Below the pieces are notes generated by a model. The model was not told the origin of the DNA, made no database searches, and saw nothing but the letters and a program-made list of their open reading frames with translations. This document shows, in pieces, positions 9,234-16,691 of a stretch of DNA of 32,792 bases. The stretch spans positions 43,624 to 76,415 of the forward strand of contig NZ_VLJN01000015.1 in NCBI RefSeq assembly GCF_007829435.1, in the 5' to 3' direction. Within the stretch, counting starts at the first letter, position 1. Every line of letters begins with the position of its first letter. The DNA is from Cupriavidus gilardii J11 (GTDB lineage Bacteria > Pseudomonadota > Gammaproteobacteria > Burkholderiales > Burkholderiaceae). The translations under genes and the position numbers were made by a program.

Positions 9234-10142
9234 CTAGCCGGTCTTCAATGCGACCAGCGGCCGCTCCTGCTGCGCGATGGCGTCCCAGATCGCCGCCGCA
9301 TTGGGCTTGAGCGACCGTCCCTTGCGCCGCACCAGCATCACGGGCAGCGCCGCATGAGGGCGCAACGGCAGCAACACCACACCGGCCGGCAAGCCGGCAC
9401 CCCGCGCGCGCGATGGCACGATGCCAATGCCCTGCCGCCGCGCCACCATGCCGATCACCGCGCAGAAATGCCCCAGCGGCCGGTACAGGCGCGGGCGGAC
9501 ATGGTAAGCGGCCAGTGCCCGCTCGATCGCGGCATGCATGCCGGAGCAGCGATCGGGGCCGAACACCTGCGCGTCGTTCAGATCGCCCCATCCCAATGCC
9601 TCGCGCGAGGCCAGCGGATGGCCCGCCGGCAGCGCGACATGGAAGGCGTCCTCGTAGACGAGCTCGCATTGCAGCTCCGCGCAGGGCTCCGGATCGCTGA
9701 CGATGGCGAAGTCCGCCTCGCCGCTGCGCACGCTGTGCAGCGCGGCGTCCTGTCCGAGGTCGCGCAGCAGCAGGTCGATTTCCGGCAAGAGTGCCTGACA
9801 TGACTGCAGCCATCCCGGCACCGACAGCGACGACAGCATCGGCCCCAGCGCCAGCAGCACACGCCCATGCGGAGGCCGCGCGCTGCCATGGGTCTCCTGC
9901 AACGTCTGCTCGACCTCGTCGATCAGGTGGCAGATGCGCTCGGACAGATGCGTGCCGGCCTCGGTCAACTCGACCTGCCGGGTCGTGCGGTCGAACAGCC
10001 GCTGGTCGATCTCGTCCTCGAGCTCTCGCACGCTGCGGCTGACCGCCGATTGGGTCAGGCCGAGTTCGGCGGCGGCGCGCGTGAAGCTGCGATGCCGCGC
10101 CACGGCGGCGAATGCCTTCAACTGCGGAAGCGAGACGTTCAT
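9234..10142 (-). CDS. LysR-family transcriptional regulator
   Basis: The ATG at 10142, preceded by AGGAG, gives 302 residues. The winged helix-turn-helix is at about residues 3-62 (LPQLKAFAAVARHRSFTRAA, then LTQSAVSRSVRELE). A LysR substrate-binding domain follows at about 88-290. It is divergent to a second LysR gene across a 228-bp region holding two short inverted repeats. The obvious target would be itself or a neighbour. The open frame reaches back to 10214, but those codons have no ribosome-binding site and no family similarity. Effector unknown. Confidence 0.88.
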   Translation of the reverse strand: MNVSLPQLKAFAAVARHRSFTRAAAELGLTQSAVSRSVRELEDEIDQRLFDRTTRQVELTEAGTHLSERICHLIDEVEQTLQETHGSARPPHGRVLLALGPMLSSLSVPGWLQSCQALLPEIDLLLRDLGQDAALHSVRSGEADFAIVSDPEPCAELQCELVYEDAFHVALPAGHPLASREALGWGDLNDAQVFGPDRCSGMHAAIERALAAYHVRPRLYRPLGHFCAVIGMVARRQGIGIVPSRARGAGLPAGVVLLPLRPHAALPVMLVRRKGRSLKPNAAAIWDAIAQQERPLVALKTG

Positions 10143-10259
10143 CGGGGGTCTCCTCTTGCGCCGGCATCGGGCCGCCACGGGCCATGCCGCGTCGCTGTTC
10201 TTGTCTGCCGCCACGCCGGCCGCCTGGGTGCCGCGACGCGGGGATCGTCTTCGATGCTA

Positions 10260-10300
10260 GTGCAAACGACTATGCACCACGCCTTAACTTTTTTATTAAG
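10260..10300. promoter_or_regulatory. Candidate LysR-type binding sites between divergent lysR genes
   Basis: Two inverted repeats with 8-bp spacers lie here: GTGCA-N8-TGCAC at 10260-10277 and CTTAA-N8-TTAAG at 10283-10300. The second fits the T-N11-A type of LysR box and is AT-rich, so it may also overlap a promoter. They sit 70-110 bp upstream of the + strand lysR and about 120 bp upstream of the - strand one. The sequence cannot show which regulator, if either, binds. Confidence 0.4.
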
Positions 10301-10370
10301 ATCATTGACGATCCGCTATGGATGCGCCCGCGCCCGGCGTTCGTTGGGCGCATCACCTGCCGAGGCCGCG

Positions 10371-11315
10371 ATGAAAAACGCCACCCTGCGTCAGCTGAAG
10401 GTGTTCGAGACGGTCGCCCGCCATCTGAGCTTTTCGCGCGCGGCCGAGGAATTGCACCTGACCCAGCCTGCGGTATCCACGCAGGTACGGCAGCTGGAGA
10501 ACCATGTCGGCCTGCCGCTGTTCGAGCAGCTCGGCAAGAAGATCTACCTGACGCCGGCCGGCACCGAGATGCTGCACTACAGCCGCAGCATCATCCAGCA
10601 GTTCCGCGAGGCCGAGGACGCAATGTCGCAACTGAGCGGCATCGCCGGCGGGCGGCTCAATATTTCGGTGATCAGCGCGGGAGATTACTTCTTTCCGCGC
10701 GTGATCGCCGAGTTCATGCGCCGGCATCCGGGCGTCACGCTCAACCTGGCGGTGCACAATCGCGAGGAACTGCTGCATCAGCTGGCCGGCAACCTGACCG
10801 ATCTGGCGGTGATGGTGCGTCCGCCATCGGGCCTGGACACCGTGAACGAGTCGTTCGCACCGCATCCCTATGTCATTGTCGCGGCGCCAGACCATCCGCT
10901 GGTGGGCAAGCGCAACCTGCCCTTCTCGGCGCTGGCCGACGAGGCCTTCATCTGCCGCGAGAAGGGCTCCGATACGTGGAACTCGATGCAGGAGGGCATC
11001 GGCGCACGGCTGCAAAACGTGCGCATCGCCATGGAGATCAAGAGCACGGAGACCATCAAGCAGGCGGTGATCGCCAATATGGGCATCGCCTTCCTGTCCG
11101 CGCATACGGTGGCGCTGGAACTGCGCACCGGACATCTGGCCGTGCTGGACGTCGAGGGCTTTCCGGTCATGCTGAACTGGTACGTCGTTCATCGCAAGAA
11201 CAAGCGGCTGCCGCCGGTGGCGCTGGCCTTCAAGCAGTTTCTGCTGACCGAGGGCGCGGCGCAGATCGACAGGATCACGGCGGTGGATGGGTTGATACGC
11301 CGCCGTGGGCGGTAA
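10371..11315 (+). CDS. LysR-family transcriptional regulator, CbbR-like
   Basis: This 314-residue LysR protein begins MKNATLRQLKVFETVARHLSFSR, with the helix-turn-helix at about residues 5-64 (LHLTQPAVSTQVRQLENHVG) and an effector domain at about 90-300. The N-terminal phrase is close to that of CbbR-type regulators of Calvin-cycle genes, but no cbb genes are in the window, so this is only family resemblance. Many LysR proteins of this branch respond to carbon-metabolism intermediates. It is divergent to another lysR gene. A short inverted repeat (GTGGGCG/CGCCCAC, 11306-11327) overlapping its end and a REP-like palindrome follow. Confidence 0.86.
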   Translation: MKNATLRQLKVFETVARHLSFSRAAEELHLTQPAVSTQVRQLENHVGLPLFEQLGKKIYLTPAGTEMLHYSRSIIQQFREAEDAMSQLSGIAGGRLNISVISAGDYFFPRVIAEFMRRHPGVTLNLAVHNREELLHQLAGNLTDLAVMVRPPSGLDTVNESFAPHPYVIVAAPDHPLVGKRNLPFSALADEAFICREKGSDTWNSMQEGIGARLQNVRIAMEIKSTETIKQAVIANMGIAFLSAHTVALELRTGHLAVLDVEGFPVMLNWYVVHRKNKRLPPVALAFKQFLLTEGAAQIDRITAVDGLIRRRGR

Positions 11316-11347
11316 CGCAACGCCCACCGCGCGTTTCTCTCCCCTCT

Positions 11348-11371
11348 CCCTCTCCCGCGTGCGGGAGAGGG
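11348..11371. repeat. REP-like palindrome (CTCTCCCGC type)
   Basis: An 11-bp perfect stem, CCCTCTCCCGC paired with its complement, closes on a 2-nt loop. It belongs to the CTCTCCCGC/GCGGGAGAG family seen in other gaps of this window (13061, 20979, and degenerate at 24830). It follows the stop of the upstream lysR gene by 32 bp and lacks a T-run, so it is a dispersed repeat rather than a classical terminator. Confidence 0.7.
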
Positions 11372-11491
11372 GAAAGGCCTCCACCTATATACGATCGCTT
11401 ATGGTTCCGGCCATCAACTTCAATTGTCGTGAATGGTTCAGCGTTCCTATGCTGCAGTCATGTCCCACTGCATCCGTACCGAGGAGCGATC

Positions 11492-11812
11492 ATGGATACG
11501 CTGACGACCGACACGCTGGCCGCGAGCGCGGCTGCTTCCGAGAGCCGTACCGGGACCCCGCCCACGCCGTCGCGCGACGCGCAGCTGTGCGCCTATAACT
11601 CCGTGTTTGTCGAACTGGAGCTGGGTTTCAGCTGGGACCAGCAGATGTTCGACTGGCTGTGCGGCATCGAATGCGAGCGCACGCGGATCGCCCGCTATAT
11701 CGAGGAGTACCACGCGCATCTGCTGACGGCCTATGACGCGGACTTCCTGAGCCAGTTGATTCTGGACAAGAAGAACGCGCATCTCGAAGCGCGGGCGATG
11801 GGCGTCAACTGA
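11492..11812 (+). CDS. Hypothetical protein, 106 aa
   Basis: The ATG at 11492 is preceded by GAGGAG at ideal spacing. The first 30 residues are Ala/Thr/Ser-rich and probably disordered. The remainder is a compact, helix-prone, acidic/aromatic domain (ELGFSWDQQMFDWLCGIECERTRIARYI at about 43-70, then YDADFLSQLILDKKNAHLEAR). I do not recognise the family. No signal peptide or membrane segment is visible. It stands alone between a lysR gene and the end of the large minus-strand operon, with a 176-bp upstream gap holding a REP-like palindrome. The good ribosome-binding site and native codon use support a real gene. Confidence 0.65.
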   Translation: MDTLTTDTLAASAAASESRTGTPPTPSRDAQLCAYNSVFVELELGFSWDQQMFDWLCGIECERTRIARYIEEYHAHLLTAYDADFLSQLILDKKNAHLEARAMGVN

Positions 11813-11852
11813 ATCGCCCTTGGCCCATCGCATGCGGGGCCGTCCGCTTCCT

Positions 11853-11935
11853 CGTCGCCCCCGCGCACGCGGGGGCCGCCGGCTTATTCAAGCATGGGAA
11901 AGTCACCGGGTCCCCGCATTCGCGGGGACGACGGC
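11853..11935. repeat. Pair of inverted REP-like stem-loops (CGTCnCCCCGCG type)
   Basis: Two stem-loops lie in opposite orientation. The first, at 11857-11876, has a 9-bp perfect stem GCCCCCGCG with a 2-nt loop. The second, at 11910-11929, has an 8-bp stem GTCCCCGC with a 4-nt loop. Their flanks (CGTCG on the left, GACGACGG on the right) show that they are inverted copies of the intergenic element often written CGTCATCCCCGCGnAnGCGGGGA. They lie between the orphan ORF and the end of the frc operon, and may help terminate converging transcripts. Confidence 0.65.
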
Positions 11936-11964
11936 AGCATGCGTGGGAGTGACGAAGGCATGTG

Positions 11965-12234
11965 TCAGCCCGGCCAACGGCGCCGGCCCCCTCCCTTCCA
12001 CGCCGACACACCCGCAACCGCACCAGCCAGCGTGATTGCGGCCGCCACAAGCAGCACGCCTTCCCGACCCGCCAGCAAGGTAGCCAGCACGGCCACAAGA
12101 AAACCCGCCATGGCACAGGCCATTCCGGGCCGCCAGCCCATTGCCTGCGCGGCCAGCCCGCCCATGGCGAGCGCGCAGGCCACCAGGTAGATCGATTCAT
12201 CGGGCGTTGGCATCGCGGGGCCCGGGGCGCTCAT
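11965..12234 (-). CDS. Small membrane protein, 89 aa, translationally coupled to the FAH-family gene
   Basis: The ATG at 12234 overlaps the stop of the preceding gene (ATGA), so translation is probably coupled. The protein has three hydrophobic segments at about residues 15-32, 36-53 and 58-78, with a basic C terminus (KGGGRRRWPG), suggesting a three-helix inner-membrane protein. I do not recognise a family. It is the last gene of the ThDP-lyase/frc operon. A role as a transport accessory or membrane anchor is possible, but nothing in the sequence proves it. Confidence 0.6.
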   Translation of the reverse strand: MSAPGPAMPTPDESIYLVACALAMGGLAAQAMGWRPGMACAMAGFLVAVLATLLAGREGVLLVAAAITLAGAVAGVSAWKGGGRRRWPG

Positions 12235-13004
12235 CCACCGACCGCGTTCACCAGCGAGCCGATACCGTCGATGCATACCTCCACCACCGAGCCGGCCTTC
12301 ATCGAACCCACGCCCAGCGACGTGCCGCATGCGATCACATCGCCTGGCATCAGCGTGAGATCGCGCGACAGCCGGCTGACCAGTTCCTCCGGTCCGAAGA
12401 TCATGTCCGACAGCGGGTAGCGCTGGCGTTCGGCGCCGTCCAGCCGCGTCACCACGGTGGCGTCGCGCCAGTTGAAGCCGGTGACGATGGCCGGGCCGAT
12501 GCAGCCGAACGTGTCGCTGCCCTTGGCGCGGCACCATTGCGCAAAGGTGGGATCGGCGGCGATCAACTCGGCCGCGGTGACGTCGTTGACGGCGGTGTAG
12601 CCAAAGATGTAGTCACTCGCGCGATCGACCGGCACATCGCGGCATACGCGTCCGATGACGATGCCAAGTTCGCCCTCGAAGACGATCTTGCCGGTGTAGC
12701 CGGACGGCCGCGCGATGGTATCGCCGGGCCCGGCCAGCGACGAGGCGGGCTTGAGCAGGAACAACGGATGCGCGGGCGCGGGCTTGTCGAGCTTGCGCGC
12801 CAGCGCGTGGAAGTTGTTCCACAGCGCGACGATCTTGCCGGGCTCGCACGGCGCAAGCAGGCGCACCTCGCTGCGCGGGAACGATACGCCGGTGGGACGC
12901 GGCACGGCATAGCCCGGTCCATCGTGCTCGAACACCCGCTTGCCGTCGAGCCGTCCGGTACGCGGCCGGCCATCGCCGGCATCGAAGCGAATCCAGGTTT
13001 GCAT
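12231..13004 (-). CDS. Fumarylacetoacetate hydrolase (FAH) family protein
   Basis: This 257-residue protein carries the FAH fold in its C-terminal 200 residues. The divalent-metal triad is Glu110 and Glu112 (in FEGELGIVIG) and Asp141 (FGYTAVNDVTA), followed by the RAKGSDTFGCIGP loop. Family members hydrolyse or decarboxylate 2-oxo/2,4-dioxo acids, for example acylpyruvates, oxaloacetate or 2-oxohept-3-enedioate. In this operon an oxaloacetate-decarboxylase- or acylpyruvase-like reaction is conceivable but not provable. The start at 13004 follows an AGGA-type site; the frame extends to 13118, but only through a REP palindrome. It is separated from the upstream acyl-CoA synthetase by that repeat and overlaps the small membrane-protein gene by 4 bp. 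Confidence 0.85.
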   Translation of the reverse strand: MQTWIRFDAGDGRPRTGRLDGKRVFEHDGPGYAVPRPTGVSFPRSEVRLLAPCEPGKIVALWNNFHALARKLDKPAPAHPLFLLKPASSLAGPGDTIARPSGYTGKIVFEGELGIVIGRVCRDVPVDRASDYIFGYTAVNDVTAAELIAADPTFAQWCRAKGSDTFGCIGPAIVTGFNWRDATVVTRLDGAERQRYPLSDMIFGPEELVSRLSRDLTLMPGDVIACGTSLGVGSMKAGSVVEVCIDGIGSLVNAVGG

Positions 13005-13060
13005 GGAGAGGTCCTGTGGGTCTTCATCTGCGAATGCCTGGGGGCGGTTTGCTGTTATTG

Positions 13061-13112
13061 CCCTCACCCCCACCCTCTCCCGCAAAGCGGGAGAGGGGCC
13101 GGGGGAGAGGTG
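13061..13112. repeat. REP-like palindrome within the operon
   Basis: An imperfect stem of about 23 bp (left arm 13061-13083, loop AAA, right arm from 13087) carries the same CTCTCCCGC-AAA-GCGGGAGAG core as the copy at 20979. It lies between the acyl-CoA synthetase and the FAH-family gene of the same operon, where it could act as an mRNA-stabilising or processing hairpin. Confidence 0.7.
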
Positions 13113-13142
13113 AGTCATCGCTCCACTACCGCCCCCAAACCA

Positions 13143-15272
13143 TCAAATCTTCCCCGCCCCCCGCGCCCACTTGTACTTCGCCCCCAGCACCGCCACCGGG
13201 ATCTCCGTCGAGTACGCATAGGCCGGCACGCCATGCTCGTACAGGTACTCCGCCGCCTCCTCCACCTGCACGTCGCCAGCCAGCGAAGCGACGATCGGCT
13301 TTTCGATGCCGCGCGCCGCCATCTCCTGCTTGACCTCGACCACCAGCCTGGCGAAGACCATCGGCGGCGTGATGATGGTGTGCCAGTAGCCCAGGATGAT
13401 CGCGTGGATGCGCGGGTCCTCCAGGCCCAGCCGGATGGTGTTCTGGTACGTGCTGGGCGGCTCGCCGCCGGTGATGTCGACCGGATTGCCCGCCGCGCCG
13501 AATGGCGGAATGAACTTGCGGAAGGCAGCGTCGAGGTCTTCCGGCATCGCCATCAGCGACAGGCCGTTATCCACGCAGGCATCGGACAGCAGCACGCCCG
13601 AGCCTCCCGCGCCGGTGATGATGACCACGTTCTCGCCCTTGGGCGTCGGCAGCTTCGGAATGCCGCGCGCAAACTCCAGCAGGTCGCGCAGCGAACGGGC
13701 CCGGATCACGCCGCACTGCCTGAACACGTCCTCGTAGACGCGATCGTTGCCGGCCAGCGCGCCGGTATGCGAACTGGCGGCGCGCGCGCCGAGGCTGGTG
13801 CGGCCAGCCTTGAGCACCACCACCGGCTTGCGCTTCGACACACGGCGCGCGGCCTCGGCAAAGGCGCGTCCGTCCTTCAGGTCCTCGCAGTGCTGGGCGA
13901 TGATCTCGGTGTCGTCGTCCTGCTCGAAGAACGTCAGCAGATCGTCTTCGTCGATATCGGACTTGTTGCCCAGGCCCACGATGGCCGACACGCCCATCTT
14001 CGCGGAACGCGAGAAGCCGATGATCGCCATGCCGATGCCGCCGGACTGCGACGACAGCGCGGCCTTGCCCTTGACGTCATAAGGCGTGCAGAAGGTGGCG
14101 CACAGGTTCTTCGGCGTGTAATAAAAGCCGTAGATGTTCGGGCCCATCAGACGGATGCCATGCTTGCGGGCGATCGCGACGATCTCTTCCTGCCCCTCGA
14201 CGTTGCCGGTCTCGGCAAAGCCCGACGGGATCAGCACCGCGCCCGGAATACCCTTCTTGCCGACCTCCTCCAGCGCCTGGGCCACGAACTTGGCCGGAAT
14301 CGCGAACACCGCCACGTCGATGTCGCCCGGTACGTCAAGCACGCTCTTGTAGGCGGTCATTCCCATGATCTCTTCGGCCTTGGGATGGATCGGATAGATC
14401 TTGCCCTGGTACCCGCCGTTGATCAGGTTCTTCATCACCGAGTTGCCGATCTTGCCGTCCTCGGCCGACGCGCCGATCACCGCCACCGTATCGGGCCGCA
14501 TGATGCGGTTCATCTGCGCGACGATCTGCTCCTGCGTGGGTCGATAGCGCTGCGGCTGCGGCGCGTGGTCGAGCACGATGCGCACGTCGGCAGCCACCGC
14601 GCCCGATGCACTGGCGAACACCGGGTTCAGGTCCAGCTCGGCGATCTCGGGGAAGTCGCTGACCAGCTCCGACACGCGGCGGATCATGCCGGCCAGCGCC
14701 TCGCGGTTGACCGGCTCCGATCCGCGCACGCCCTTGAGCATCTCGGCGGCAGCGATGCCATCGAGCATGCCCAGCGCGTCCTGCTCCGTCGCGGGCGCCA
14801 TGCGGAACGTGATGTCCTTGAGCACCTCGACCAGCACGCCGCCGAGGCCAAAAGCCACCAGCTTGCCAAACGACGGATCGGTGACCGCGCCAATGATGAC
14901 CTCCTGCCCGCCGCCGATCATCTGCTGCACCTGCACGCCGAGGATCTCCGCCTTGTCGTTGTAGCGCTTCGCGTTGTCGAGAATGGTGCGATAGCCTTCC
15001 TCGACCTTCTGCGCGCTGTCGAGCCCGACCAGCACGCCGCCGGCCTCGGTCTTGTGCAGGATGTCGGGCGACACGATCTTCAGCACCACCGGAAAGCCCA
15101 TGCGCGACGCCAGCTTCGCCGCCTCGTCGGCGGATCTGGCCAGGCCCTCGCCAGGCACCGCGATGCCATAGGCGTCGCACACCAGCTTGCCCTCGGGCGC
15201 CGTCAGCGCGGTGCGTCCCTGTTCCTTGGCGGTGGCCAGAATATTGCGCACCGCGTCCTTGTCATACGCCAT
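13143..15272 (-). CDS. NDP-forming acyl-CoA synthetase (acetate-CoA ligase family), fused beta-alpha
   Basis: The ATG at 15272 follows a perfect GGAGG and gives 709 residues. The order is ATP-grasp first (about 8-235; HKTEAGGVLVG, then GVQVQQMIGGGQEVIIGA), then a CoA-binding Rossmann domain (about 258-350; VAVIGASAEDGKIGN), then the succinyl-CoA-ligase-like flavodoxin domains (about 375-700). The phosphohistidine is probably His502 in SSHTGALAG. Such enzymes interconvert an acid, CoA and ATP with acyl-CoA, ADP and Pi. It is the third gene after the ThDP enzyme and formyl-CoA transferase, so its acid is probably a substrate or product of those enzymes (oxalate, formate, or a 2-hydroxy acid). 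This would give a CoA-activation route independent of the transferase. Substrate specificity cannot be read directly. Confidence 0.85.
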   Translation of the reverse strand: MAYDKDAVRNILATAKEQGRTALTAPEGKLVCDAYGIAVPGEGLARSADEAAKLASRMGFPVVLKIVSPDILHKTEAGGVLVGLDSAQKVEEGYRTILDNAKRYNDKAEILGVQVQQMIGGGQEVIIGAVTDPSFGKLVAFGLGGVLVEVLKDITFRMAPATEQDALGMLDGIAAAEMLKGVRGSEPVNREALAGMIRRVSELVSDFPEIAELDLNPVFASASGAVAADVRIVLDHAPQPQRYRPTQEQIVAQMNRIMRPDTVAVIGASAEDGKIGNSVMKNLINGGYQGKIYPIHPKAEEIMGMTAYKSVLDVPGDIDVAVFAIPAKFVAQALEEVGKKGIPGAVLIPSGFAETGNVEGQEEIVAIARKHGIRLMGPNIYGFYYTPKNLCATFCTPYDVKGKAALSSQSGGIGMAIIGFSRSAKMGVSAIVGLGNKSDIDEDDLLTFFEQDDDTEIIAQHCEDLKDGRAFAEAARRVSKRKPVVVLKAGRTSLGARAASSHTGALAGNDRVYEDVFRQCGVIRARSLRDLLEFARGIPKLPTPKGENVVIITGAGGSGVLLSDACVDNGLSLMAMPEDLDAAFRKFIPPFGAAGNPVDITGGEPPSTYQNTIRLGLEDPRIHAIILGYWHTIITPPMVFARLVVEVKQEMAARGIEKPIVASLAGDVQVEEAAEYLYEHGVPAYAYSTEIPVAVLGAKYKWARGAGKI

Positions 15273-15348
15273 GTCAGACCTCCATTGGGTCATGGATTGC
15301 AGCGAAGAATGGAAAGCAACATCACGGGCGGCCGACGGGCCGGCCGCC

Positions 15349-16578
15349 TCAGATCGCGCCGGCCGCGCGCAGCGCCTCGATCTGCGCCGGCGAGCGGCCC
15401 AGCCATTCGAGAATCTCGGCGGTGTGCTCGCCCAGCAGCGGCGACCGTTCGACCTCGACCGGCGACGCCGACAGGTTCACCGGGCAGCCCAGCTGCACAT
15501 AACGGCCGCGTTCGGGATGGTCCAGCTCCACCAGATAGCCGCGCTCGTACAGCGAACGATCCTCGATCAGATCCTTCATCGACAGGATCGGACCGCAAGG
15601 CACGTCCACCTCGTTGAGCGCTTCCATGACCTCGAACTTGCTCTTCGTGCGCGTCCATTTCTCGATGATCGAGAAGCACTCCTCCAGGCATTTGAGGCGG
15701 GCCTCGGGCGTGGCGAACTGCGGATGCGAGATCAGGTCTTCCCTGCCGCACAGGCGCATCAACGGCTCCCAGCCCTGCGGCTGCACGATGACGTACACGT
15801 AGTCGTTGGCCCCTCCCGGCGCGCAACGCAGCGCCGCACCCGGCTGGCCGCCGCCCGACGCATTGCCGGCGCGCGGCACGTAGTCGTGGAACTCCTTGTT
15901 CGGATACTCGCGCAGCGGCCCGGCCGCCAGGCGCTGCTGATCGCGCAGCTTGACGCGGCACAGGTTCAGCACCGCGTCCTGCATCGCGACCTCGACGCGC
16001 TGGCCCTCGCCGCTGCGCTCCCGGTGCAGCAGCGCGGCAAGGATGCCGATCACGCAATGCACGCCGGTGCCCGAGTCGCCGATCTGCGCGCCGGTCACGG
16101 TTGGCGCGCCATCCTCGGTGCCGGTGGTCGATGCCGATCCACCCATGCACTGCGCGACGTTCTCGTACGCCTTGCAGTCGGCATACGGTCCCGGACCGAA
16201 GCCCTTGATGGACGCGAAGATCAGGCGGGGATTCAGCTCGTGCAGCCGGTCCCAGCCGAAGCCCGCGCGGTCCAGCACGCCGGGGCCGAAGTTCTCGACC
16301 AGCACGTCGCAGCGCTGCAGCAGATCCTCGAGGACGGCTCTTCCCTCGGGGGTCTTCATGTTCAGCGTCAGGCTGCGCTTGTTGGAGTTCAGCATCGTGA
16401 AGTAGAGGCTGTCCGCATTGGGCACGTCGCGCAGCTGGCTGCGGGTGATATCCCCGCGGCCGGGCAGCTCGACCTTGATCACGTCCGCGCCCAGCCAGGC
16501 CATCAGCTGGGTCGCCGACGGTCCCGCCTGCACATGCGTCATGTCCAGTATGCGCACGCCTTCCAGTGCCTTGCTCAT
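15349..16578 (-). CDS. frc: Formyl-CoA:oxalate CoA-transferase (class III)
   Basis: A 409-residue class III CoA-transferase that moves CoA from formyl-CoA to oxalate or a similar acid. Family landmarks: KAYENVAQ with catalytic-type Glu139; IGDSGTG with Asp168, which corresponds to the aspartyl-CoA-forming Asp169 of the Oxalobacter enzyme; a glycine loop [10 protein letters not shown]; and the ending [12 protein letters not shown]. Residue 48 is Gln, as in E. coli YfdW, rather than the Trp of Oxalobacter Frc, a position known to affect substrate inhibition. The ATG at 16578 is preceded by GGAGAC. It lies 113 bp after the ThDP-enzyme stop, with a strong hairpin in the gap, and is followed by the acyl-CoA synthetase. 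Similarity to YfdW extends over the full length, so the family call is firm; the in vivo acceptor is inferred. Confidence 0.9.
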   Translation of the reverse strand: MSKALEGVRILDMTHVQAGPSATQLMAWLGADVIKVELPGRGDITRSQLRDVPNADSLYFTMLNSNKRSLTLNMKTPEGRAVLEDLLQRCDVLVENFGPGVLDRAGFGWDRLHELNPRLIFASIKGFGPGPYADCKAYENVAQCMGGSASTTGTEDGAPTVTGAQIGDSGTGVHCVIGILAALLHRERSGEGQRVEVAMQDAVLNLCRVKLRDQQRLAAGPLREYPNKEFHDYVPRAGNASGGGQPGAALRCAPGGANDYVYVIVQPQGWEPLMRLCGREDLISHPQFATPEARLKCLEECFSIIEKWTRTKSKFEVMEALNEVDVPCGPILSMKDLIEDRSLYERGYLVELDHPERGRYVQLGCPVNLSASPVEVERSPLLGEHTAEILEWLGRSPAQIEALRAAGAI

Positions 16579-16635
16579 GGCGTTGTCTCCTCGCCTGTTT
16601 CCGTTGGTAGTGTTGGGCCGGCAACCGGCGGACAC

Positions 16636-16683
16636 GGCCGCGCGCTTTCCTTCGATCGATGCAGCTTTCGATAGCGCGCGGCC
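16636..16683 (-). other. Intercistronic hairpin between ThDP-enzyme gene and frc
   Basis: An 11-bp perfect stem (GGCCGCGCGCT at 16636-16646 with its complement at 16673-16683) encloses a 26-nt loop. It starts 8 nt past the stop of the ThDP-enzyme gene in the mRNA sense. There is no T-run, so a processing, stabilising or attenuating RNA hairpin is more likely than a terminator. It could set unequal levels of the two enzymes. Confidence 0.5.
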
Positions 16684-16691
16684 GGGCCGGC

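Noticed and set aside
8311-10185. A 624-residue open frame joining the AraC protein to upstream sequence
   Set aside because: The upstream half lies over the LysR gene in another frame and has shadow composition; the AraC family length fits the ATG at 9123.
11857-11929. Short GC-rich hairpins resembling type I-E CRISPR repeats (CCCCGCG...CGCGGGG)
   Set aside because: There are only two, in opposite orientation, with no regular spacers and no cas genes. They match dispersed REP-like elements better.
12141-15617. A 1158-residue open frame on the + strand across the FAH, acyl-CoA synthetase and frc genes
   Set aside because: It is a high-GC antisense shadow of well-supported minus-strand genes. 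Its composition (His/Arg/Ala/Gly-rich, no domain) and the lack of a ribosome-binding site argue against coding.
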